NCBI GenBank assembly: GCA_016188045.1
Contig: JACPIM010000024.1
Coordinates: forward strand, 1 to 55,394
Origin: Candidatus Woesearchaeota archaeon
Lineage (GTDB): Archaea > Nanobdellota > Nanobdellia > SCGC-AAA011-G17 > JACPIM01
Reading direction: 5' to 3'
DNA length: 55,394 bases
Made by a program: the position numbers and the translations under genes. This document shows positions 48,835 through 55,394 of this stretch, piece by piece. The first letter of the stretch is position 1; every line of letters starts with the position of its first letter. The notes beneath the pieces were generated by a model. The model saw only the letters and a list, made by a program, of their open reading frames with translations. It had not been told where the DNA came from and did no database searches.

Positions 48835-51093
48835 ATGAATAAAAAGTTGATTCTAATTGGTTTATTTATTATTTCTGTTTTTGCATATGCTAATTTTGCT
48901 TTAGCTGTTTGTGGTGATGGGGTTATTGATACTGGTGAAGAATGCGATGGAATTAATTTGGGAAATCCTGCATCTACCTGTGTTAGTCAAGGTTATGCTT
49001 TAGGTATATTAGGTTGTTATCCTTCTACTGATACTCAATTTGGGTGTAAATTTGATGTTACTGGCTGTGTTGGTGCTTCTTCTAATTTTGTAAGTGTGCA
49101 AGAGGGCAATTTAAATGCTGAAAATTTAACTGTTAACAATTATGTTAAAATAGGAAATATTAATCCGGAGATTCCTATCTTACTCTCTGCAGGCGATACT
49201 TTAACAAGAATACAAAGTCAGAAAAATACAGTTTTAAGTATTGAAGGTGGTGAGTCTTCTGGAATACTGTTAGGTGGAAAGGGTGGTGTTGTAAGTTTTT
49301 TAAGCGATACTGGAGATTTTGGATGGACTTTTGGTGTTGTACCTGGTCTAGTTGGAAACAATAATTTGGTTATAATAGATAAATTGAGTTCTATTCCCCT
49401 AGTGATAGAAGAAGATACAGGCAATGTTGGAGTTGGGACAACTACGCCACAAGGAAAATTAGATGTTGGTGATGTAGCTAATCCAACAGCAGGCGTTTGC
49501 CCAGTAGGATATGTTCATAATGATATAGATCAAGATACGATTATAGATAATGGAGAATGTTGGAGAGGAATATTTATAAAAAATGGAAAAATTAACCTTA
49601 CTGGAGATTTAGAAATTGGTGGAACAATAAATGGTGCTAGCGGTCTTGGAGGAGTTTGGACTAAATCTGGAACTACTGATAATATTTATTATAACAATGG
49701 TAAAGTAGGAATAGGAACAAATATTCCTGATAAAAAATTAACAGTTTTTGGTGATGCTTATATTGGTCCTTCTGACGAAGATACTTATCCTGCAACAGCT
49801 GAATGGGTTAGTTTGTCTGCAGGTGATATTGATACTTGTCCACCATATTCTGCACAGACTAGCACTCCTGGAAATACGGCAAATGCATATACTTGCTTGA
49901 CTGCTGATTCTTTTACATGTACAGATATTAAGGATAATAATAAAAAAGGAACTGTTACCTGCAGAGCAAGAAATGGTTTGGATATAGCTCCTGATGGCAC
50001 TATTACTGTTGGGGGAATTCCCTTTGGCGCAGGTGGTGGTGTTTGGCAACAAGCAACAACTTCTGGAAATATTTACTATAATGGCAAAGTTGGAATTGGA
50101 ACAAATAACCCATTAGAAAAATTAGATGTAAATGGTAATGTTAGAGTTAGTGGAAGTGGACAAGCTACTAGCATACAAATAGGATTTGATGTTCCAGTTA
50201 TTGAAACTACTGTTTCAACTGGTGGTTCTTGGAGCGTAGCTGGTACTGTATGCCATGTAGTCACGGCAAAATATTCAAGTAGTGAATCATCAGCATCAAA
50301 CGAGAAATGTAATACTGTAACTACCAACAGTAAGATTACAATCACTTGGTCTGATATAGAACATGCTATAGGTTATAATATTTATAGAAGAAATGGAAAT
50401 CAATTTTTTAAAATAGGCAACATTGCTGAAAACCTAAATTCATTTGATGATACAGGAACAGGTTTAGGTGAATTAATTGGTGCACCAATTATATCCCCTC
50501 CCGGTGGTTTAGCAACTGCTGGTGGACTTGTTGTTGGAGGAGATCTTGAAGTTAAAGGAAATCTTATTGGAACGTTGGTTAGCGCAGGCGTAAATGGCGG
50601 TTCTATTTCAGTAACTACAACTAATGATGCACAAGATAAGGTTTCTGTTTTAACAATGTTTAATAGAGATGTTAATGGAGATGGAGCTTTAGATCCTGTT
50701 GTTGGAACAACACCCGGAGATCAAGGTTGGACTATTAATGCCTATGGTCCATTATACTCTCTTGCTTCGGCAAGAAATGATCTTATATTTTACAAATATG
50801 ATGGTAACCAGGCAAGTCCATGGGTACAAACATTAACTCTTGATTCAAGCGGTATGGTTGGGATTGGAACTGTTTCACCAAGCTCAAAACTACAGATAGG
50901 ATCCCCTACCGATATTAATTATGATTATTTACAAATTGATTCTGGCACTACCGGGCCTACAGCAACTGATTGTGATAGTGATAATGAAGCAGGAAGAATG
51001 TATGTTGTAAGAGATGTTGGCGGAGATCCTAATGTTGATATACTAAGAGTATGTAGTGGAGCGAGTGGTTGGAAATCAGCAACACTTTTATAA
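48835..51093 (+). CDS. Secreted fibre-like surface protein with GIGT repeats (752 aa)
   Basis: The ATG at 48835 follows GGGTGA by about seven bases, so I prefer it to the TTG at 48832. A signal peptide (residues 1-24) leads to a Cys module CGDGVIDTGEECDG then CVSQGY, the same type as in the 900-residue protein. GxGTxxPxxKLxV motifs occur near residues 198, 291, 419 and 677. An FnIII-like domain spans about 444-545 (TITWSDIEHAIGYNIYRRNG). No C-terminal membrane anchor. It is related in build to the 1698-residue protein. Confidence 0.85.
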   Translation: MNKKLILIGLFIISVFAYANFALAVCGDGVIDTGEECDGINLGNPASTCVSQGYALGILGCYPSTDTQFGCKFDVTGCVGASSNFVSVQEGNLNAENLTVNNYVKIGNINPEIPILLSAGDTLTRIQSQKNTVLSIEGGESSGILLGGKGGVVSFLSDTGDFGWTFGVVPGLVGNNNLVIIDKLSSIPLVIEEDTGNVGVGTTTPQGKLDVGDVANPTAGVCPVGYVHNDIDQDTIIDNGECWRGIFIKNGKINLTGDLEIGGTINGASGLGGVWTKSGTTDNIYYNNGKVGIGTNIPDKKLTVFGDAYIGPSDEDTYPATAEWVSLSAGDIDTCPPYSAQTSTPGNTANAYTCLTADSFTCTDIKDNNKKGTVTCRARNGLDIAPDGTITVGGIPFGAGGGVWQQATTSGNIYYNGKVGIGTNNPLEKLDVNGNVRVSGSGQATSIQIGFDVPVIETTVSTGGSWSVAGTVCHVVTAKYSSSESSASNEKCNTVTTNSKITITWSDIEHAIGYNIYRRNGNQFFKIGNIAENLNSFDDTGTGLGELIGAPIISPPGGLATAGGLVVGGDLEVKGNLIGTLVSAGVNGGSISVTTTNDAQDKVSVLTMFNRDVNGDGALDPVVGTTPGDQGWTINAYGPLYSLASARNDLIFYKYDGNQASPWVQTLTLDSSGMVGIGTVSPSSKLQIGSPTDINYDYLQIDSGTTGPTATDCDSDNEAGRMYVVRDVGGDPNVDILRVCSGASGWKSATLL

Positions 51094-51137
51094 ATTTTAT
51101 TTTTTACAATGATAACTAAATTTAAAGAGGTGTAAGT

Positions 51138-52922
51138 TTGAATAATAAAAAAATTTTTATTTTTTTTGTATCATTTAATATATTTATTATTTTGAACTTT
51201 GCAGAAGCACAAACTTGTACTAGTGATTCTTTTGCTAAAATCAATGTTTGGAATAATAGCGAAATTAATATTGACAACTCTGCTTATGCTGTTAAAAATT
51301 CAAATAGTGATTTTGTTGCTCTATTTAAAAATAATGGTTATTTATACTTAAAGGGGGTATGTGTAAATAATCCTGTTTGTAATCCTCCATCTAATTCTTT
51401 TTTGATTAAAAATTCAATAGGTGAAGTTGTATCATACATAGATTCTAGTGGAAATTTATGTATTGAAAGTGGGGATTGTTCTAGCATATCAGCAAGCTGT
51501 AATCCTACAACTGGGGCTTTTTTAGTAAAGAATCCTGCTGGAACGGTTGTAAGTTATATAGATTCTGCCGGTGACTTATGTCTAACTGGAAGTTTAAACT
51601 CTGAAAGAAGTATTGGAAAACAATATTTATTAAATCTTTTACAACAAGCCACCCATAACAGTAAAATAGTGAAGTTTGAATCTCTTGTTAATGATAATTC
51701 AATAATTATTTCTGTTGATGGAACTATGTCTAATTCGTTGGCTAAAGGAGCAATGCAATTAATTGGTGGTTTAAATATTAGAAATTTTGAAGCTAGTTGT
51801 GTTACTGTAACAACAACTACAACTTCTACTACTACAACTTCCTCTAGTCTTGGTATTGGTGAGACTACAACATCGTCAACCACCACATCAACTACTGCTA
51901 GTAGTGGCGGACCAGGTCCTGGTGATGGAGGCACTACATCAAACACAAAAACTTGGTCTAGAGTTAGGGCTAATGAATTAAAAGAATATTTCCCATCAGT
52001 AGTCAAGGTGACAAGAATTTCATTTAAATTAAATGAAGAAACAAGAGATGTAAGATTAAAAGTCAAAAAACTATCTCCTTCTAGTGCTATGACAAAACCA
52101 GATGGAGAAGTTTACCAGTATTTTGAAATTGATTTTAATGTTGAAAGAAGCAAATTTGCCATGTCTAAAATAGAATTTGAAGTTGAAAAAGAATGGATTA
52201 ACAGAAAGGGATTAACCAAAAATAATATCAAACTTATGAAATATAGCGGAGGAAGTTGGATTAGTTTAGCAACAAATATCTTTAGTGAAACTAATACTAG
52301 GATAAATTATGAAGTTCCTGATGCAAAAGGATTTTCAGATTTTGCTATTGTTGGGAAAGCTAGCACGAGTGCAACAACCATACCAATAATTAATGGGTGT
52401 GGTAATGGAATAATAGATTCTAATGAAGATTGCAGTAATTGCCCTAGTGATGTTAGATGCAGGAGTGATGAATACTGTAATTATGGCGTTTGCACTAAGA
52501 GACAAGCCCCACCGCCTCCAGAAAACACTTGTGGGAACGGAGTTAGAAATGTTGGGGAAGACTGTAGAAGTTGCCCCAGTGATGTTAGATGCGGTAGTGG
52601 AGAATATTGTAGTGCTGGTATCTGTGTTGAAGAAGAGGAACTAGAAACTAGATTTAATATAATGGATTATATATGGATCTTGGTAATTGGAATATTGATA
52701 CTTGTTGGCTTAATTGTTGCGGCAGTAATATATATAAGAGCAAGCAAAAAAACAAGCGAATATAAATTAAAAAATACTGATAACAAAAAGAGCGATAGAT
52801 TAAAATCTATGATTGAGGAACAGGTAGCACAAGGGTATACAAAAGAACAAATAAGAATTAGTGCTTTGAGGGCGGGCTGGCCTAAGGACATAATTGAAGA
52901 AGTTTTAAGAAATGTTAAATAA
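51138..52922 (+). CDS. Membrane-anchored surface protein with PGF-pre-PGF-like domain (594 aa)
   Basis: Started by TTG at 51138 after GAGGTG. A signal peptide (1-25) is followed by a repeated motif SYIDSSGNLC / SYIDSAGDLC, then a Thr/Ser stalk (about 225-260). The domain at about 285-400 (LKVKKLSPSSAM, KIEFEVEKEWINRKG, KGFSDFAIVG) matches the PGF-pre-PGF pattern of archaeal surface proteins. Two Cys modules, CGNGIIDSNEDCSNCPSDVR and CGNGVRNVGEDCRSCPSDVR, precede a membrane segment (about 515-537) and a cytosolic helical domain AQGYTKEQIRISALRAGWPK of UBA/CUE-like pattern. It lies 44 nt after the preceding surface protein; probably one operon. Confidence 0.85.
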   Translation: MNNKKIFIFFVSFNIFIILNFAEAQTCTSDSFAKINVWNNSEINIDNSAYAVKNSNSDFVALFKNNGYLYLKGVCVNNPVCNPPSNSFLIKNSIGEVVSYIDSSGNLCIESGDCSSISASCNPTTGAFLVKNPAGTVVSYIDSAGDLCLTGSLNSERSIGKQYLLNLLQQATHNSKIVKFESLVNDNSIIISVDGTMSNSLAKGAMQLIGGLNIRNFEASCVTVTTTTTSTTTTSSSLGIGETTTSSTTTSTTASSGGPGPGDGGTTSNTKTWSRVRANELKEYFPSVVKVTRISFKLNEETRDVRLKVKKLSPSSAMTKPDGEVYQYFEIDFNVERSKFAMSKIEFEVEKEWINRKGLTKNNIKLMKYSGGSWISLATNIFSETNTRINYEVPDAKGFSDFAIVGKASTSATTIPIINGCGNGIIDSNEDCSNCPSDVRCRSDEYCNYGVCTKRQAPPPPENTCGNGVRNVGEDCRSCPSDVRCGSGEYCSAGICVEEEELETRFNIMDYIWILVIGILILVGLIVAAVIYIRASKKTSEYKLKNTDNKKSDRLKSMIEEQVAQGYTKEQIRISALRAGWPKDIIEEVLRNVK

Positions 52923-52957
52923 AAAGGTTTAAATATATTCTAAAAGGATTTTCTTAT

Positions 52958-53132
52958 TGAGCGGGTAGCTCAGCTTGGTTAGAGCACTGTTAATAAGGGT
53001 AAACCCTTATCAACCCAAATTAGTGCAAGTCTTATATGGCCATCTTTGGTACAAGAATAAAAGCCAAGGATGCACTAAGCGAGCCAGAGGTCGAGAGAGT
53101 GTAAACCTCGAATTCAAATCTCCCCCCGCTCA
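52958..53132 (+). tRNA. tRNA-Ile (anticodon UAU) with three introns
   Basis: Exons are 52958-52989, 53029-53036, 53082-53097 and 53113-53132; CCA follows in the DNA at 53133-53135. Intron 1 (52990-53028, position 29/30): exon GCAC pairs with intron GTGC. Intron 2 (53037-53081, 37/38): exon CTTA pairs with intron TAAG. Intron 3 (53098-53112, 53/54): exon CGAG pairs with intron CTCG. Removing all three gives acceptor GAGCGGG/CCCGCTC, D-arm GCTC/GAGC, anticodon arm CTGGT-CTTATAA-GCCAG and T-arm GAGAG-TTCAAAT-CTCCC (one A-C mismatch). Anticodon UAU reads AUA; most archaea use CAU with agmatidine. TATA-like TTTAAATATATT lies upstream. Confidence 0.85.
52993..53016 (+). repeat. Palindromic interspersed element inside tRNA-Ile intron 1
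   Basis: ATAAGGGT AA ACCCTTAT followed by CAACCC matches the GG-type intergenic element E3 (ATAAGGAT TTC ATCCTTAT CAACC) in layout, with paired stem changes. It occupies most of the 39-nt intron. Confidence 0.7.
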
Positions 53133-53178
53133 CCATAATAATAAGTTTTATAAAAGCAAGATTCTAAATTTTTAATAG

Positions 53179-53359
53179 GCTCCCGTGGTCTAGCCCGGTC
53201 AATGACACGGCCCTTTCGAAGAGCTTTCTTTTAGAAAAAGAAACTTCGGAAAGAAAAATCTAAAGAGAGGCCGTAATCCCGAGTTCAAAAGAACCTTTCT
53301 TTTTAAAAAGAAACGTTCGCGAAAGAAAAAGAAAGTTCATGAAAGTCTCGGCGGGAGCA
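53179..53359 (+). tRNA. tRNA-Glu (anticodon UUC) with two introns
   Basis: Exons 53179-53218, 53268-53289 and 53346-53359. Intron 1 (53219-53267, 49 nt, canonical 37/38): exon CTTT pairs with intron AAAG. Intron 2 (53290-53345, 56 nt, T-loop 59/60): exon TTCA pairs with intron TGAA. Splicing gives acceptor GCTCCCG/CGGGAGC, anticodon arm CGGCC-CTTTCGA-GGCCG and T-arm CCGAG-TTCAAAT-CTCGG, a complete 76-nt tRNA-Glu; CCA is not encoded. Both introns carry long A/T-rich imperfect hairpins, and intron 2 shares its core with an intergenic repeat at 39074. Confidence 0.88.
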
Positions 53360-53427
53360 ATTTTTTCTTAATAACAAATTTTTTGATAATAATGTTTATA
53401 AATAAATTTTTAATTTTTAATTAACTT

Positions 53428-54738
53428 ATGAAAAAAAAGAGTGATGATCCTAGAGATAAAATTAAAGGAAGCTTAAGAAATTCTATGAAAGATGGTGTTG
53501 CCGCTTCTATTATGACTGGTGCAGGTGATACTTATATTAATCCATATGCTATTTCTTTAAATGCTAACAATAGTCAGATAAGCCTATTAAGTTCCTTTCC
53601 AAATCTAATCTCTTCTTTATTTCAAATTAAAGCACCTAAACTAATGGGTAAATTTCATAAAAGAAATCATATGGTTAACTTGTTTGTTTTTCTTCATTCT
53701 ATAATGTGGATACCAATAATATTAACTCCATTTTTATTTCCCAAAGAGTTAGCTGTTTGGTTTTTGATTTTATTTTTTACTTTGAGTGTTACACTTAATG
53801 GATTATCTGGTCCTGCTTGGGCAAGCATGATGACTGATTTAGTTGAGGAAAAGAGTAGAGCTAAGTTTTTTGGTTATAGAAATAAAGTAACTGGTTTTGT
53901 TAATTTAATAGCAACTTTAGTTGCTGGTTACTTGTTGAATTTATTTTCAGATTATTCTAAAATAGCTTATGGTTTTGTTTTTATATTTTCTTTTTCCTTA
54001 ATATCCAGATTGGTTTCTTGGCATTATTTAAGCAAGATGTATGAACCAAACTATAAAAATAATAAAATTAATTTTAAATTTAAAGATTTCTTAAATAAGA
54101 TTAATTCCCCATTTGGGAAATTTGTTTTATTTTATTTTTTGATTACTTTGGGGGCTAATATTGCTGGGCCTTTTTTCTCTCCCTATATGCTAAGAGATTT
54201 AAATTTTAGTTATTTAACTTATACAATATTAATTGTTTTTGCTGTTTTAGGAAATATAATAGGAATGAGTTTTTGGGGAAAACATATTGATGAATATGGA
54301 AGCGTAAAAGTACTGAAAGCCAATGGAATTTTCATTGCAATATTGCCTTGGTTGTGGTTATTTTCACAATCACCTTACTATTTAATATTTGTACAGTTAC
54401 TGGGTGGATTTTCTTGGGCCGGGTTTGGATTGTCTGGATTTAATTATATTTTTTCAGCAACTTTAGACAAAAAAGCATATTATGTTGCATATTTTAATGC
54501 TTTTACCGGTGTTGGCGCTTTTATTGGTGCAAGTATTGGTGGTTTTTTAACTACTTACTTCTTTAGTAATTTATTAATTTTATTTTTTATCTCTGGTTTA
54601 TTTAGAATTGCAAGTTGCTTTTTTATGTTTAACAAATTAAAAGAAATTAATGTTTACAAAGATATAGGAAGTGTTGATCTATTTTTAGAAATAACTGGGA
54701 TTGGAAATGTATTTGAAATGGTTGGGTTAAAAAGATAG
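53428..54738 (+). CDS. Major facilitator superfamily transporter
   Basis: A 436-residue protein with about 12 hydrophobic segments. An N-terminal cytosolic stretch with the SLRNSMKDGVAASIMTGAGD start is followed by paired halves. Between segments 2 and 3 the motif is atypical (ALNANNSQISLLSSFPNLIS). A cytosolic loop lies near 195-230 (MYEPNYKNNKINFKFK). Typical MFS motif A (GxLaDrxGrr) is present as a variant in the second half, GKHIDEYGSVKVLKANGIFI. The substrate cannot be assigned. Own promoter: TTTATAAATAAATTTTTAAT just upstream of the ATG. Confidence 0.85.
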   Translation: MKKKSDDPRDKIKGSLRNSMKDGVAASIMTGAGDTYINPYAISLNANNSQISLLSSFPNLISSLFQIKAPKLMGKFHKRNHMVNLFVFLHSIMWIPIILTPFLFPKELAVWFLILFFTLSVTLNGLSGPAWASMMTDLVEEKSRAKFFGYRNKVTGFVNLIATLVAGYLLNLFSDYSKIAYGFVFIFSFSLISRLVSWHYLSKMYEPNYKNNKINFKFKDFLNKINSPFGKFVLFYFLITLGANIAGPFFSPYMLRDLNFSYLTYTILIVFAVLGNIIGMSFWGKHIDEYGSVKVLKANGIFIAILPWLWLFSQSPYYLIFVQLLGGFSWAGFGLSGFNYIFSATLDKKAYYVAYFNAFTGVGAFIGASIGGFLTTYFFSNLLILFFISGLFRIASCFFMFNKLKEINVYKDIGSVDLFLEITGIGNVFEMVGLKR

Positions 54739-54828
54739 TTAGATATATTCATTTACTGGAATTAAATTTTTTATTTTAATAAAAAATTTAGTTAGATTTA
54801 TAAATAGGTAATTGACTTAATAAAATAT

Positions 54829-54933
54829 ATGAAAAGAAGTTCCAGAAGATGGAAAAAAAGAAGACAGATGAGATGGAAGTGGCAAAGAAAAAGAATTAGA
54901 AGAGAAAAAAGAAAAAGAAAGAATAAAATTTAA
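54829..54933 (+). CDS. rpl41e: Ribosomal protein eL41
   Basis: A 34-residue, almost wholly basic peptide: MKRSSRRWKKRRQ then MRWKWQRKRIRREKRKRKNK. It matches the Lys/Arg/Trp composition and pattern of eL41 (M..KW.KKR.RRL.RKRRK), a helix linking the two ribosomal subunits. Starting at the inner ATG would give the classic short form; the TATA box TTTATAAATAGG about 30 nt before the first ATG supports the longer form. It is often missed in annotation. It lies upstream of 16S rRNA. Confidence 0.82.
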   Translation: MKRSSRRWKKRRQMRWKWQRKRIRREKRKRKNKI

Positions 54934-54938
54934 AACCG

Positions 54939-54953
54939 ATAAATATATAAATG
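54939..54953 (+). promoter_or_regulatory. Probable promoter of the rRNA transcript
   Basis: GATAAATATATAAATGG contains a strong TATA core just after eL41 and about 220 nt before the 16S start. The transcript would begin near 54972 and include the two leader hairpins. Confidence 0.4.
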
Positions 54954-54988
54954 GGATTTTAAAATTAAAACAAGTTGTGATTAAAATG

Positions 54989-55087
54989 GTAAGAGAATAA
55001 AATTTTGTGATTAACTCTTACATTTCTATGTTTTATGTTCATAAATCATTGAAATTTATCTGACCTGTGATGATAAATTTTTTATGA
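54989..55087 (+). other. 16S rRNA leader with two hairpins and a direct repeat
   Basis: GTAAGAG (54989-54995) pairs with CTCTTAC (55015-55021). A longer hairpin spans 55038-55087: TTCATAAAT and AAATTTATC pair with GATAAATTT and TTTATGAA. TTGTGATTAA occurs twice (near 54975 and 55005) beside the first hairpin. These could be pre-rRNA processing structures or a separate small RNA. No coding frame is seen in 54934-55170. Confidence 0.45.
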
Positions 55088-55170
55088 ATACTTGCTTAAA
55101 AGTAAGTATGAGTTGGAGCAAAGCTTAGTAAGGTGAGATTTATTTTTATTTAAAAGAAAGTCTTGCTATA

Positions 55171-55394
55171 AATCCCGTTGATCCTGCGGGAGATTGCTGC
55201 TATTCGAATTCGACTTAGGCATGCAAGTCAAAGGGCTCTTCGGAGCACTGGCGTAAGGCTCAGTAACACGTCGATAATCTGCCTTATGGTCTGGGATAAC
55301 CTTGGGAAACTGAGGCTAAACCCGGATAGAGGATTACAACTGGAATGTGTTTTCCTTGAAAAGTAATGCCATAAGATGAGTCGGCGGCTGATTA
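55171..55394 (+). rRNA. rrs: 16S ribosomal RNA, 5' part
   Basis: The start CCCGTTGATCCTGCGGGAG is the universal 5' end of archaeal 16S rRNA, with the central pseudoknot region GATCCTGC. GACTTAGGCATGCAAGTC (helix 4-5 region) and GGCGTAAGGCTCAGTAACACG follow, then GATGAGTCGGCGGCTGATTA at the window edge. The gene continues beyond the window. The first base is uncertain by a few nucleotides. Confidence 0.95.

Noticed and set aside
51554-52066. 170-codon minus-strand frame
   Set aside because: Antisense shadow of the Thr-rich surface protein; no start signals.
52975-53175. 66-codon plus-strand frame over the tRNA-Ile gene
   Set aside because: It lies over the tRNA exons and introns and has no ribosome site; the tRNA explains the sequence.
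55178-55366. 62-codon frame at the window end
   Set aside because: It is within 16S rRNA.

Overview
The window looks like the genome of an AT-rich, small-genome archaeon, most likely a DPANN lineage of the Woesearchaeota/Pacearchaeota type. The evidence is archaeal: 16S rRNA 5' end, SRP RNA with an archaeal helix 8, thermosome, archaeal DnaG and Elp3, Kae1, Rpo3/Rpo4/Rpo10, eukaryote-like ribosomal proteins (eL18, eL21, eL41), TATA boxes about 25 nt before many leaderless starts, and tRNA introns with bulge-helix-bulge splice sites. The leucyl-tRNA synthetase, however, is of the bacterial type.

Layout. 0-8 kb: the conserved RNA polymerase/ribosomal block on the minus strand (Rpo10 - uS9 - uL13 - eL18 // Rpo3 - uS11 - uS4 - uS13, then DUF655 - Rpo4 - eL21 - RaiA-like protein), broken by a 2 kb insertion with a tRNA-Leu and unknown genes. 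8-17 kb: a Cys-rich surface protein, Elp3, SppA, SRP RNA, a Nudix enzyme, membrane proteins and DnaG. 17-28 kb: an accessory region with VapBC, an MNT-HEPN-MNT cluster, a 1698-residue surface protein, an AbiEi/AbiEii-like pair, a frameshifted nucleotidyltransferase and two paralogues of an unknown family. The same degenerate 3' tail recurs at several places there. 28-34 kb: CBS protein, LeuRS, HAD phosphatase, thermosome. 34-40 kb: MazF-type pair, Xre regulator, a peptidoglycan lytic transglycosylase, an alpha-CTD-like protein, a secretion-ATPase N-domain without its motor, and small exported Cys-rich proteins including a Kazal inhibitor. 40-53 kb: Kae1, a twin beta-helix surface protein, a primase-like pair, VapBC, a YchF-like GTPase and two further surface proteins. 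53-55.4 kb: two multi-intron tRNAs, an MFS transporter, eL41 and the start of 16S rRNA.

The most unusual signal is a family of short palindromic elements (stem ATAAG(A/G)..., then CAWCTTCCT) scattered between genes, with compensatory stem changes. A member also lies inside the first of three introns of a tRNA-Ile(UAU). A second hairpin family is shared by an intergenic site and the T-loop intron of tRNA-Glu. Splice sites of all six introns in the three tRNAs can be assigned from pairing, with four-base central helices and intron removal restoring cloverleaf arms.

Functionally, the window joins core information processing with an unusually large investment in exported, membrane-anchored proteins (five giant or large surface proteins plus small ones) and toxin-antitoxin modules. 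This fits a cell that attaches to or preys on other cells, but that lifestyle is an inference.
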